From an uncultured Clostridia bacterium (GTDB lineage Bacteria; Bacillota; Clostridia; Lachnospirales; Lachnospiraceae): DNA of 7,844 nucleotides. Positions within the stretch are counted from its first letter, which is position 1, and every line of letters starts with the position of its first letter. This document shows, one piece after another, positions 1 to 7,716 of the stretch. The stretch is from contig CALZBV010000117.1 in assembly GCA_945622055.1 (NCBI GenBank), positions 1 to 7,844 on the forward strand. The letters are read 5' to 3'. The translations under genes and the position numbers were made by a program. Under the pieces are notes generated by a model. It searched no databases. It was not told the DNA's origin and saw only the letters and a program-made list of their open reading frames with translations.

Positions 1-353
1 ATTGCCATCTTAATACCACCGTACGGCATGAATGCACGCTTTAACGGCTTATCAGTCTGGAGACCAACAATCTTCTCAAGATCCTTCAGGCTCTCATCAA
101 TGTAGCCCGGGCCATAAGCGGTCAGACCGGAAACAACCTTGGTTTCACAGTCAAGAACTCCGCCCTTAGCACGCTCTTCCTTCTGTAACTTCTGAAGAGC
201 TCCCCACAACTTATTCGTTGCATCGGTCGGCCCTGCAAGGAAGGACTCATCTCCATCGTATGGAGTGTAGTTCTTCTGGATGAAGTCACGTACATTGACT
301 TCTTCTTTCCAGATACGGCCTTCAAAGCCTTCCCACTGTGTAAATTCTGTCAT
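1..353 (-). CDS. pflB: Pyruvate formate-lyase (formate C-acetyltransferase), N-terminal part
   Basis: This cytosolic glycyl-radical enzyme converts pyruvate and CoA to acetyl-CoA and formate in anaerobic mixed-acid fermentation. Only the first 117 codons lie in the window; the gene runs off the left edge. Family hallmarks are clear: VRDFIQKNYTPYDGDESFL near residues 21-39, then GGVLD, GPGY, LEKIVGLQTD and PLKRAFMPYGGIKMA up to the edge. These match the conserved N-terminal segment of PFL, a family of about 750 residues. The catalytic Cys pair and the C-terminal Gly-radical loop would lie outside the window, so activity cannot be judged. The start ATG at 353 is set by a perfect AGGAGG six bases upstream. 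The gene follows the giant surface-protein gene in the same direction but has its own extended -10 promoter and a leader of about 59 nt, so it is probably transcribed separately. An activating enzyme gene (pflA) is often found downstream, outside this window. Confidence 0.96.
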   Translation of the reverse strand, partial: MTEFTQWEGFEGRIWKEEVNVRDFIQKNYTPYDGDESFLAGPTDATNKLWGALQKLQKEERAKGGVLDCETKVVSGLTAYGPGYIDESLKDLEKIVGLQTDKPLKRAFMPYGGIKMA

Positions 354-359
354 AATAAA

Positions 360-365
360 CCTCCT
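360..365 (-). promoter_or_regulatory. Ribosome binding site of pflB
   Basis: Read on the minus strand this is AGGAGG, followed by TTTATT and then ATG. The match to the 16S anti-Shine-Dalgarno is perfect and the spacing is 6 nt. It fixes the pflB start and suggests strong translation, as expected for an abundant fermentative enzyme. Confidence 0.9.
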
Positions 366-388
366 GTAAAAAACTTTTCTCTTTCGCC

Positions 389-463
389 TTTTCAAAAACA
401 TGGCTTGAGCACGGTTGTATTATAACATACTTTTTTCAAAAAAGAAATGGATTTTTCAAAAAA
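389..463. repeat. Three short symmetric T-tract/A-tract motifs around the pflB promoter
   Basis: The motif T(n)CA(n) on the plus strand (T(n)GA(n) on the minus strand) occurs three times in the short pflB upstream region: TTTTCAAAAA at 389-398, TTTTTTCAAAAAA at 431-443, and TTTTTCAAAAAA at 452-463. The two upstream copies are centred 20 bp apart, about two helical turns, just upstream of the -10. The third lies in the leader. Each copy is close to palindromic. They could be regulator sites, curved DNA, or only A+T-rich composition; the sequence does not decide. Confidence 0.35.
419..427 (-). promoter_or_regulatory. Extended -10 promoter of pflB
   Basis: The minus strand reads TGTTATAAT, a consensus TATAAT (419-424) preceded by the TGn extension (425-427). 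Transcription would start near position 412, giving a leader of about 59 nt before the pflB ATG. The hexamer at 17-nt spacing (442-447, TTTCTT) is a poor -35, which fits the usual trade-off in extended -10 promoters. The A/T-tracts just upstream could act as an UP-like or bent element. Recognition by the housekeeping sigma factor is inferred. Confidence 0.75.
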
Positions 464-512
464 TATCTCAGCTTTTTGTTTTCAGTTTTCTTTCATATTT
501 TCGTATTATTAT

Positions 513-3500
513 TTAGTAAATACCATGAACGGAAAATTCATTTTCTTTATTCTGCCCCTCAGAAATAACTGCTGTCTCTCCTCCTTCAATCGGTATTTCA
601 TTCCCGTTTTGGTCCGTTCGAATCAGTAAATCAGCCTCCTTCTGCCAGAGATTATTTCGGATGTTCTCCGGAATCAGACCATAATACAATGTTTTCCCGT
701 CTTCCGTCTCCAGCCGGATTTCAAAACAAAGCAGCAGCATTCCTCCTTTTTTCCAGAATTCTTCCTGAAAGCTCAGTCCATACTCCTTCTGATATGCAAA
801 AACATCTGATTCAGTTCCCGCAATATAACAGGTATCCGGAAGCTGGAAGCTTCCCGTCCATTTTCTGACCGCCTGGTCAGACTTCCCCTGCAAAAGAATT
901 TCCTGATTCTGCTCTATCAGCTTACATAACACCGGACCATTCTCCGTTTTCCTGTCATAATATAGTTGAACTTTTTCCCTGTGCCCATCCTTTACATAGA
1001 AATACCTTGGAATAATGTGAACACTGCACTCTTCCCCGACAAACCCGGTACTTATTAATGAAAACTCAAAGCAATCTCCCGTCATAAGCGCACCGGCCTG
1101 TTTCATGACCGGATGAACCCCGTTTCGAAGCGGAAGGGTCTCAAAGAAAGTCTCCCGCCCTGTTTCTGACCCAAAAACTGATGTTCCGACCGTAAACTCC
1201 TTCTCCTCATTTCCTCTCCATGCGCCTTTTCCTGATACCCGGGTTATACGAAAATCACGCAGTGAGCCCGTAATATATACCGGTATCTCATCATACGCAC
1301 AATAGTTGAGCTTATCTGAATTTCTGAGATGCTCTGCCTGCTCCTCTTTACCGTCACCGTTTACCGCAACGCTCCGTACGATAATCTGATACATTCCGAC
1401 CGCCGTATCAATCGCAGGAATAAAACGTTGTCCGTCCTTTTTCACCTTATACCAGCTGTTCTTCCCAAGTAAGATATCATTTGCTGCTTCCTTATCATTG
1501 CCGACATCAACCCAGACATCAAACGGAAAGCAGACCTCATTACGTCTGACATCCTCTTCCATTGCAACGTAAGAACTGTACTCCCTGTTTCCATATCCCT
1601 TTTGGTTACTGTGGAACCCTGTGTTTTCAATAAACAAAGTAAAATCCGAGGTTTGCTGGTTCTCAGAAAGAACAAGTACCTGAGCCTCCTTCGGTATATG
1701 TTTCTCCTGATGCTCTTTTTCATGCCCGGCTTTCAAAATACCCTTGCATACCACCGGCGTATGAATTCCTATGGGATTCATGCTTTTCTGTTCTCTTTTT
1801 TCTTTTTCCGTTGTAGCATCAATGCCTTCTGCGCGTTCATATTGTACTTCCAGCGTTGTTTCATACGTCCCATTTGTTATCTTCGAATTCAGCGCAAAAC
1901 AGTCTGTAGGCAGGGCTCCCTTTGGAAGATTCGGTATCTCATTCTCAAGGATGCTCTTTTTCTCAGGAATCGGGCGTGCGCCTTCATTCAGTGAAGGTAC
2001 ATCGGAAAGTAACGTCACATCTCCAAGCTTAAGTAAATCACTTCGTATCAGAACACTTTCCCTGTCATTCTTTATATAGTTCTCAGCAATACCCTGAAGT
2101 AACCGGTTTACCTCCGGAGTTTCTCCCGGCACCTCCGAAATCAGACTTATCTCCTCAGGAATCATAACCAGCTCATTTTCCTTTTTGAGAATTCGTTCCT
2201 CCTCACAGTACGTACGATATGAAAGCTTCGGCACCATTGTATGAAGCATGGTTCTGTTTAGCGGAAGTACTGTTTTTTCCGTAACAAGCGCCTTATTCTC
2301 CAGCAGAAATTGTTTCGGAATATAGATACCTCCCTGTTGCACCTCCCAGTAACTCCATACTACCGGAATACTGCAGAAGACAGTAACTGTCTTTGTTTCT
2401 CCGATGAAAAGCTCTTCTGTTTCAGTGTCTTCTATCACTGTATGATAGCTGATTCGGACCGGTTGCGTGATTTTTTCAAGCCCGGAATGTTTTACGAGTA
2501 CAAAATCAGCCCTCCATACTCCGATAGTTCCGGTCAGTCGTACATTTTCCGTGGAAGGCACCGCCTCTATTCCATATCCGTCTGCTTTCAGGCAAAAACC
2601 TTCTTCTTCCTTCTGAATCGAAATTGCTATTTTCTCTTCCTCCGGCACCTTTGGTAACTCCCTTTCCGCCTGTGGATATTCCACCGGAAGCTGCTTCCAA
2701 CAGGCATACAGTACTTCAGTTTCTCCGGTCCATTCCTTTATTCCTTTTCCTGTTCCATCAAAAAACTGTGTTCCGCCCCCTCTCACTTCCGTAAAATAGC
2801 CTTGAAACTGATAACCTGTCTTTTCCGGTGGAATAATCTCCTCCCCGGTTTCACCGATTATCAGAACCACTTCATACTGCTCCTGTCTGGTCGCTCCCCT
2901 TCCGTCCAGACGAATGGCAGAGTCCCCCATCACATAATAATCCTGCCATTTTTCCACATAAGCAGCAGCTGTAGAATCACCAGCCGCGTAAACAACCGTT
3001 CTGGTATCTCCCTTTTCCCAGGCGTTCTGCGACTGCTTCCGATATTCCTCCTCTGTCCTTTGGAGGTTACGTATCTCTTCCTCGCATTCTGTCACCTGTC
3101 CCGAATATACCGCTTCCATTGCTTCACATAAAAGTTTTCGTTCTCTTTTCCACTCCTCTAAAAAACTTTTGACACGATACTCTGTTAAAGCCGAACGCTC
3201 ATATACCATGCTTATTCTCCCGGAATAAGCATAAGCGTCATAATTCATGGCGTTCTGAAACAGTTCTTCAAGATATCCCCCCGAAGATAACTCCTGTATC
3301 TTTTTCTTAAATTCCCCGTATTCCTTCGGCATCGGTTCCCACGGCACAGAACCGTATTTGTTAATTGCATCATATTCCTGTTTGAAAAAATCGGATCCTA
3401 TCGTACAAAGACGTTCCGCATAAGACATCTCCTTTAGTCCGGTAGTCTTAAAATATTCCACAGCCTTTTGGTGATATGTCTGATACACTTCGTAAAACTC

Positions 3501-6062
3501 AGCTGCATCCTTCTGAGCCCAGACATCCCCGTTTTCCCGCGCATAGGAATAATAATCATAGAAAAATTCAGCCAGCGCTTTGTATTGATAGTATGGTTCT
3601 ATTTGTTCAAATAATCTGTCCACCTCAGAAACTTCTGTTTGCCAGTTTTTTTGCCCTTCTTTCAATGCTTTCAATGAGACAGCCGAGCTTTGTTCCGCTT
3701 TTTTCCTTATTTCATCTGCACGTGTTGAAAAATAACTTCCATCAAACCGTATCGACTGACTCAACGTAAGATGACCGCTCGTTTCCTGTCCGGAGGGTGC
3801 CTCTTCAATCAGCAGTTCATTGTTTCGTACTCTGATGAAAGGAAGATTATCATACGCAAATGCAAAGCAGGAAACCTTTGAAACACTTTCTCCCAGGCAA
3901 ACCTCGTGTAAATTTGGGTGATAAGCAAAGGCACGTACTCCGATTTCCCTTAATCCCGACACATCCTCCTGCTTCGGAAAAAACATTTCCCCTTTTAGTG
4001 CAGCCTGCGCTTCCCATTTTCTCATCACCGGCGTCTTTTCATTCTGTGAAAAGCTTTCATTATAGTAGAAGTATTGCAAAAGCTTATCTGCACCTATCGT
4101 CTGTACCCTGCTCAGTTTACACAAAGTGCTTTCGCCTCCGCAAAATGCCTCCTCCTCGATTACCAGAAGTCCGTTTCCACCATGAATTTCAGCAAGTGCC
4201 TGACATCCGTAAAATGCCCCGCGAAGAATGGTGTGTACCGTATCCGGTATCGTTATGCTCCGAAGCGTCGTATTATAAACCGTGTAATTTCGTAAGTTGA
4301 CGGAGGAATGATATGCAGAACCGACATACGATATATCCTCGTAAGAACTTCGCAGCTTTCCTGTCCCAAGCACACCATACTGATAGCTTGCCTTCCACTC
4401 CAATGCTCTCTGTGCGGTTCCACTGTAAGAAAAAAGGTATTTGAAATACTCTCCATAGACTGTCCCGTAGTCCCAGCTTTCAATGCAGACGCTTTCATTT
4501 ACCGGTGTTCCCTTATCAAAATCATGGTACCGTTCCGTCCCTCCGCCGATGGAACGGACCCAATATGTTTTTCCCTTTGATACCAGTTTTTCCGGAAACA
4601 CAAGCTCTTGTATTTTTGATATTCCTGTCGCCTCAGTCGCATCATTTCCCTGATACAGATACGGATGAACATACGTTGCATCCTCCCCATCCGAAATGAA
4701 AAACCACCGGTTTCCAAAGCTATCCTCTCCTATCTGGTAATCCTGTGTTCTGCAAAGCATTTTATTATTGCAAAGCTCGGAGCCTCCGATGCTGAATGCC
4801 AGCTGATACTTCATGGAAGCATTCTGGATACTCTCCAGCGTATACCCTTCCTCTGTTGTAAAATAATACTCCCACCCGGAATAGTTCTCATTCGGAACTG
4901 GTGCTTTGGTCGGTTCCGTTGTCGGAGTCATCGTTGGCGTAACCGGTTTGGGCGTTCCGGTCAGCTTTGGTGTTCCGGTCAGCTTCGGTGTTCCGGTCAG
5001 CTTCGGTGTTCCGGTCAGCTTCGGTGTTCCGGTCAGCTTTGGCGTTCCGGTCAGCTTCGGTGTTCCGGTCAACATGGGCGTTACCGATAGTTCCGGCTGT
5101 TTCGTCGGAGCAGGGCTTATCCCTCCGGTTGGCACTCCCGGAGAAGGTCCTATAGCATTTTCATAAAGAATCCATAAAACTGTAGTTTTACCATTAAGCT
5201 CAATCACTCCGGGCATCTTTCCCTCAACAAAGGAGGTAAACTCCGGAATGTCTGTACTCTGTGTTATCCGGTACTTATTGGCATAGGAAAATGCTACCCC
5301 ATCTTTTGAGACAGTCGTTGGAACAGTAACCGAAATCTGATCCCCACTTATCCCATTCCCCGAAACTACTTTTTCCGTTGCTTCGATGCAATTTCCATCC
5401 GGCCCGCTGAATGCATACCGAATTTCATATGACGTTTCATTAAAATATACAGTAACTGCCGCATCAAAATAATCGGCAAATTTTTCATAGGTTTCCGTGC
5501 TCCAGGAGGCAGCATTCCGAATCGAATCCAACGTATCATACAGCCTGCCCTCACGGTGAAACACCCAGTCCCCGCCTGCAGAAGAACGCGTCTTTTTCAC
5601 ATACAAATCGTTCAGATAAACAGTAACTCCCTCCGGAGCAGTCAGTTCCTCTGTCGTAAACCACTCCCGTATCGCTGAAACAAATTCATCCGCAGGTACC
5701 TCAAAGGTGTCATAAGACACCGAGCCATAAACCTGAATATTATGGTTTCCAACATAAAAGGTCTTATAGGGTGAGCTTCCGGATCTCGGAGTACCATGTG
5801 TTCTGTTCTTCGTAATGCACAAATATTCTGTATGATACGACACCAGAACATTCGGATTACTGTAATAGGAAGCAGAAACCGTAAGTGTATTATCCTCCTT
5901 CATATCGATTTGATACACATTGTTTACCGTATCAATTCTGCCATTTCCATAAGATACTGCCTCTGCTGCCATCATTGGGAAAGCCGCAATGGATTCCAAA
6001 AGAAGAAGGAGCCAGGCAAGCAATCCGCAAATCAAAAAAAATCTCCCTTTTTCTTTTCGCAT
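513..6062 (-). CDS. Giant secreted mosaic surface protein with BspA-like LRR and InlB-B-like module
   Basis: An 1849-residue exported protein of unknown function. Residues 1-35 form a signal peptide: basic MRKEKGR, a Leu-rich core at about 8-22, and possible cleavage after AEA. Then follow an N-terminal domain (about 36-300); a Thr/Pro linker (about 303-385) with TPKLTG repeats; a BspA-type region (about 485-750) opening with LVFPEKLVSKGKTYWVRSIG and including LRSITIPDTVHTILRGAFYGC and GLREIGVRAFAYHPNL; a charged helical region (about 770-1055); one InlB-B/Flg_new-like module (about 1061-1126) with GYQFQGYFTE, GGGTQFFD and LYACWK; and a largely beta-rich C-terminus (about 1127-1849) with NPIGIHTPVV near residue 1434. 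From memory the C-terminus resembles large clostridial proteins carrying DUF5704, but this is untested. There is no LPXTG, C-terminal membrane helix or obvious wall-binding repeat, so retention at the surface would need a partner. The start is supported by a 9-nt gap to the upstream lipoprotein gene and an RBS overlapping that gene's stop. A surface or adhesin-like role is inferred from the LRR and InlB-type modules. Confidence 0.9.
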   Translation of the reverse strand: MRKEKGRFFLICGLLAWLLLLLESIAAFPMMAAEAVSYGNGRIDTVNNVYQIDMKEDNTLTVSASYYSNPNVLVSYHTEYLCITKNRTHGTPRSGSSPYKTFYVGNHNIQVYGSVSYDTFEVPADEFVSAIREWFTTEELTAPEGVTVYLNDLYVKKTRSSAGGDWVFHREGRLYDTLDSIRNAASWSTETYEKFADYFDAAVTVYFNETSYEIRYAFSGPDGNCIEATEKVVSGNGISGDQISVTVPTTVSKDGVAFSYANKYRITQSTDIPEFTSFVEGKMPGVIELNGKTTVLWILYENAIGPSPGVPTGGISPAPTKQPELSVTPMLTGTPKLTGTPKLTGTPKLTGTPKLTGTPKLTGTPKLTGTPKPVTPTMTPTTEPTKAPVPNENYSGWEYYFTTEEGYTLESIQNASMKYQLAFSIGGSELCNNKMLCRTQDYQIGEDSFGNRWFFISDGEDATYVHPYLYQGNDATEATGISKIQELVFPEKLVSKGKTYWVRSIGGGTERYHDFDKGTPVNESVCIESWDYGTVYGEYFKYLFSYSGTAQRALEWKASYQYGVLGTGKLRSSYEDISYVGSAYHSSVNLRNYTVYNTTLRSITIPDTVHTILRGAFYGCQALAEIHGGNGLLVIEEEAFCGGESTLCKLSRVQTIGADKLLQYFYYNESFSQNEKTPVMRKWEAQAALKGEMFFPKQEDVSGLREIGVRAFAYHPNLHEVCLGESVSKVSCFAFAYDNLPFIRVRNNELLIEEAPSGQETSGHLTLSQSIRFDGSYFSTRADEIRKKAEQSSAVSLKALKEGQKNWQTEVSEVDRLFEQIEPYYQYKALAEFFYDYYSYARENGDVWAQKDAAEFYEVYQTYHQKAVEYFKTTGLKEMSYAERLCTIGSDFFKQEYDAINKYGSVPWEPMPKEYGEFKKKIQELSSGGYLEELFQNAMNYDAYAYSGRISMVYERSALTEYRVKSFLEEWKRERKLLCEAMEAVYSGQVTECEEEIRNLQRTEEEYRKQSQNAWEKGDTRTVVYAAGDSTAAAYVEKWQDYYVMGDSAIRLDGRGATRQEQYEVVLIIGETGEEIIPPEKTGYQFQGYFTEVRGGGTQFFDGTGKGIKEWTGETEVLYACWKQLPVEYPQAERELPKVPEEEKIAISIQKEEEGFCLKADGYGIEAVPSTENVRLTGTIGVWRADFVLVKHSGLEKITQPVRISYHTVIEDTETEELFIGETKTVTVFCSIPVVWSYWEVQQGGIYIPKQFLLENKALVTEKTVLPLNRTMLHTMVPKLSYRTYCEEERILKKENELVMIPEEISLISEVPGETPEVNRLLQGIAENYIKNDRESVLIRSDLLKLGDVTLLSDVPSLNEGARPIPEKKSILENEIPNLPKGALPTDCFALNSKITNGTYETTLEVQYERAEGIDATTEKEKREQKSMNPIGIHTPVVCKGILKAGHEKEHQEKHIPKEAQVLVLSENQQTSDFTLFIENTGFHSNQKGYGNREYSSYVAMEEDVRRNEVCFPFDVWVDVGNDKEAANDILLGKNSWYKVKKDGQRFIPAIDTAVGMYQIIVRSVAVNGDGKEEQAEHLRNSDKLNYCAYDEIPVYITGSLRDFRITRVSGKGAWRGNEEKEFTVGTSVFGSETGRETFFETLPLRNGVHPVMKQAGALMTGDCFEFSLISTGFVGEECSVHIIPRYFYVKDGHREKVQLYYDRKTENGPVLCKLIEQNQEILLQGKSDQAVRKWTGSFQLPDTCYIAGTESDVFAYQKEYGLSFQEEFWKKGGMLLLCFEIRLETEDGKTLYYGLIPENIRNNLWQKEADLLIRTDQNGNEIPIEGGETAVISEGQNKENEFSVHGIY
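4951..5076 (-). repeat. 18-bp in-frame tandem repeat encoding KLTGTP units
   Basis: Seven consecutive 18-bp units begin at 4951, 4969, 4987, 5005, 5023, 5041 and 5059. Six are identical except for synonymous changes at two positions; the seventh (5059-5076) is degenerate and turns Lys into Met. In the giant protein they encode repeated TPKLTG in the Thr/Pro linker, around residues 329-371. Because 18 is a multiple of three, gain or loss of units by slippage keeps the frame and only changes linker length. Such Thr/Pro repeats usually act as extended, possibly glycosylated, spacers on exported proteins. Confidence 0.95.
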
Positions 6063-6067
6063 TTTGT

Positions 6068-6073
6068 CCCCTT
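6068..6073 (-). promoter_or_regulatory. RBS of the giant gene, overlapping the upstream stop codon
   Basis: The minus strand reads GTAAGGGGACAAAATG. The TAA stop of the lipoprotein gene (6074-6072) shares its two A bases with the Shine-Dalgarno AAGGGG (6073-6068), and the ATG of the giant gene follows after 5 nt. A ribosome terminating on the lipoprotein mRNA sits on this site, so translational coupling is likely. AAGGGG is a somewhat weaker Shine-Dalgarno than AAGGAG, which would make coupling more useful. Confidence 0.8.
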
Positions 6074-7706
6074 ACTTTCTCTTTTTCACACGCGTGAAAT
6101 ATGCGTAGTCGCTAAGATATACTTCCCTTACTGTAACCTTTCCAACATCCGGCTCCGGACGAATTATCACATCCAGATACCCGTCTCTCCACTCTCCCGG
6201 GATAACATTTTGATAATCTCCCACAAATGTTTCTGAAAATTCCACCTGCCCGCGATAAAAATCTACAAGCTCCGTGGAATCTGCCGACACAATACGATAA
6301 TGCATATAACAGCGTACATACCATTCTCCTCCCGAAGTATATACAGTGGAAGGATCCGTTGCCACAAAATCACATTCCAAAACAGTATGATTGTCCTGTA
6401 TATCAGAAAGATACTGGTTGATTCGAAACTTCAGATACTCCGGACCATTCATCCCCGCAAAGCTAACCGTTCCTGCATTGTTCTCATACATATACCCATA
6501 CCAGTCCCTATCCCCCGGAGTCCTTCGATAATCTACATTAAAGGTATGAAAAAGGTAATCTTTTACAAATTCTGTATAGTCTTTTCCAAAACTTTTCAGT
6601 ATCTCCCCATACGAAAATCCCCGAAGTCTTTTCTCAGAATCCACAAGCTCTTTGGGAGCCACATAAACCGGAACATAATCTCCCACTGATTTCATAAACT
6701 GAAACTCCCACTCATAAAATGCATTCGGATAATCCTCCAGAATATACGAATAGTACTCCGCAAACTCCGGCAGATTCACCGTTCGAATCAGTTGTCCGTC
6801 CTTTGTCAGGCTCCGACGTTCTTTGCGACCAATCAACCGGTTTATGTAACCTAAAAACTCCTCTTCCGTAATTCTGTCCCTTCCGTTCATGCTTCTTGTC
6901 CCGGAATACAGACCATCAGAGCTTCCCTCCGCAATTCCCTTTGTGTATAAGAAATAGACCGCCTCTGTCTCTTCCCGGCTATACCCGCTTAAATCAGTCA
7001 GCCGTTTTTCCTGCTTTACGGTTTCCTCAAGCAACGAATCCGGTGCTTCTCCGTTCTTCAGTGCCAGCTGATATAAAATGAGATATGCATCCAGTTTTTC
7101 CGGCAGCTTTCTTTGCTTCATCCGTTCCTTATTTAACAACCCTGCTAATGACAACAGCTCAAGATCAGATTTTCCCTCGACATGTAACTCCAAAGCTTCC
7201 GTTACCAAAGCAGCCAGCCTCTCCCAACTTAAATATTGTGGTGCCGGTGTCGCAGTGGGTAGTGGATTTTCTGTATTTACAGGCATCTTCGTAGCTTCCG
7301 GTACACTCGTAGTCTTCGGTTTTTCCGTAGGAGTTATCTTCTCTTTAGGATGCTGAGTCACTGTAGGCGCAGGTATTCTCGTTATCTCAACGACTTCTGG
7401 TCCCGGAGTCACGGTAACGGTTGGTATTTCTCCCCCTTTTGTTACCTCCGTCTCCGGCTTTGAGGTGACTCCCGGTGTCTTAGTTACCTCCGGTGCAACA
7501 GTAGGCTCAACCCTTCCGGTAACCATTGCATTTTCAGACAGCTCCGGTTGCTTGGTTGGCATTTTTTCCGTCAAATCAGCCGGTGGTGTCAGTGTAATCT
7601 CTTCTGAGGACACTGGCGTCCTCTTCTTATTACATCCACCACATCCCGAAAAAAACATGGTTGCAGTCAACAACAGCAATAGAAAACAAAACACCTCTCT
7701 CTTCAT
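6072..7706 (-). CDS. Predicted lipoprotein with Thr/Pro linker and SLH-like region
   Basis: A 544-residue exported protein. Residues 1-21 form a lipoprotein signal peptide: MKR, a Phe/Leu-rich core, and lipobox FSGC with Cys22 as the predicted lipidation site. Phe replaces the usual Leu at -3, a tolerated variant. Residues about 27-157 are a Thr/Pro/Lys/Glu-rich linker of varied TP, TK and EVT motifs. From 158 the sequence becomes helical: LSWERLAALVTEALEL, then at 236-293 LTDLSGY...AVYFLYTKGIAEG..DG...RITEEEFLGYINRLIG, which matches the pattern of S-layer homology repeats (F-x-D, GI-x-x-G, DG, ITR-x-E). The usual Arg after IT is Glu here, so wall-polymer binding is uncertain. Residues about 315-544 are aromatic-rich, mixed helix then strand, and unrecognised. 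The likely location is the outer face of the cell membrane, spanning into the wall. It is the second gene of a tight operon and ends inside the RBS of the giant gene. Its linker shares PTKQPELS with the giant protein, which suggests a joint function. Confidence 0.88.
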   Translation of the reverse strand: MKREVFCFLLLLLTATMFFSGCGGCNKKRTPVSSEEITLTPPADLTEKMPTKQPELSENAMVTGRVEPTVAPEVTKTPGVTSKPETEVTKGGEIPTVTVTPGPEVVEITRIPAPTVTQHPKEKITPTEKPKTTSVPEATKMPVNTENPLPTATPAPQYLSWERLAALVTEALELHVEGKSDLELLSLAGLLNKERMKQRKLPEKLDAYLILYQLALKNGEAPDSLLEETVKQEKRLTDLSGYSREETEAVYFLYTKGIAEGSSDGLYSGTRSMNGRDRITEEEFLGYINRLIGRKERRSLTKDGQLIRTVNLPEFAEYYSYILEDYPNAFYEWEFQFMKSVGDYVPVYVAPKELVDSEKRLRGFSYGEILKSFGKDYTEFVKDYLFHTFNVDYRRTPGDRDWYGYMYENNAGTVSFAGMNGPEYLKFRINQYLSDIQDNHTVLECDFVATDPSTVYTSGGEWYVRCYMHYRIVSADSTELVDFYRGQVEFSETFVGDYQNVIPGEWRDGYLDVIIRPEPDVGKVTVREVYLSDYAYFTRVKKRK

Positions 7707-7716
7707 GTTCCCAACT

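Noticed and set aside
434..459. TTGAAA hexamers (minus strand, 434-439 and 454-459) as -35 box of pflB
   Set aside because: Their spacings to the TATAAT at 419-424 are 9 and 29 nt, neither compatible with a standard promoter. The TGn extension explains the promoter better.
460..501. Inverted repeat AAATAT/ATATTT after the giant gene, considered as a terminator
   Set aside because: The stem is only A-T pairs with a loop of about 30 nt and would not be stable. No GC-rich stem precedes the T-run.
513..600. Cell-wall sorting signal at the C-terminus of the giant protein
   Set aside because: The end, NKENEFSVHGIY, has no LPXTG-like motif, hydrophobic helix or basic tail.
1602..4580. Several plus-strand open frames of 90 to 146 codons opposite the giant gene
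   Set aside because: They are Cys/Phe/Ser/His-rich, lack recognisable domains, and lie opposite a long continuous coding frame with clear domains. They are shadows of that gene.
4951..5076. Possible CRISPR array
   Set aside because: The 18-bp units are directly adjacent with no spacers and are in frame with the coding sequence.
4906..5166. Plus-strand open frame encoding repeated GVPVSF hexapeptides
   Set aside because: It is the antisense reading of the 18-bp repeat array inside the giant gene. No plausible ribosome binding site was seen and it has no content outside the repeat.
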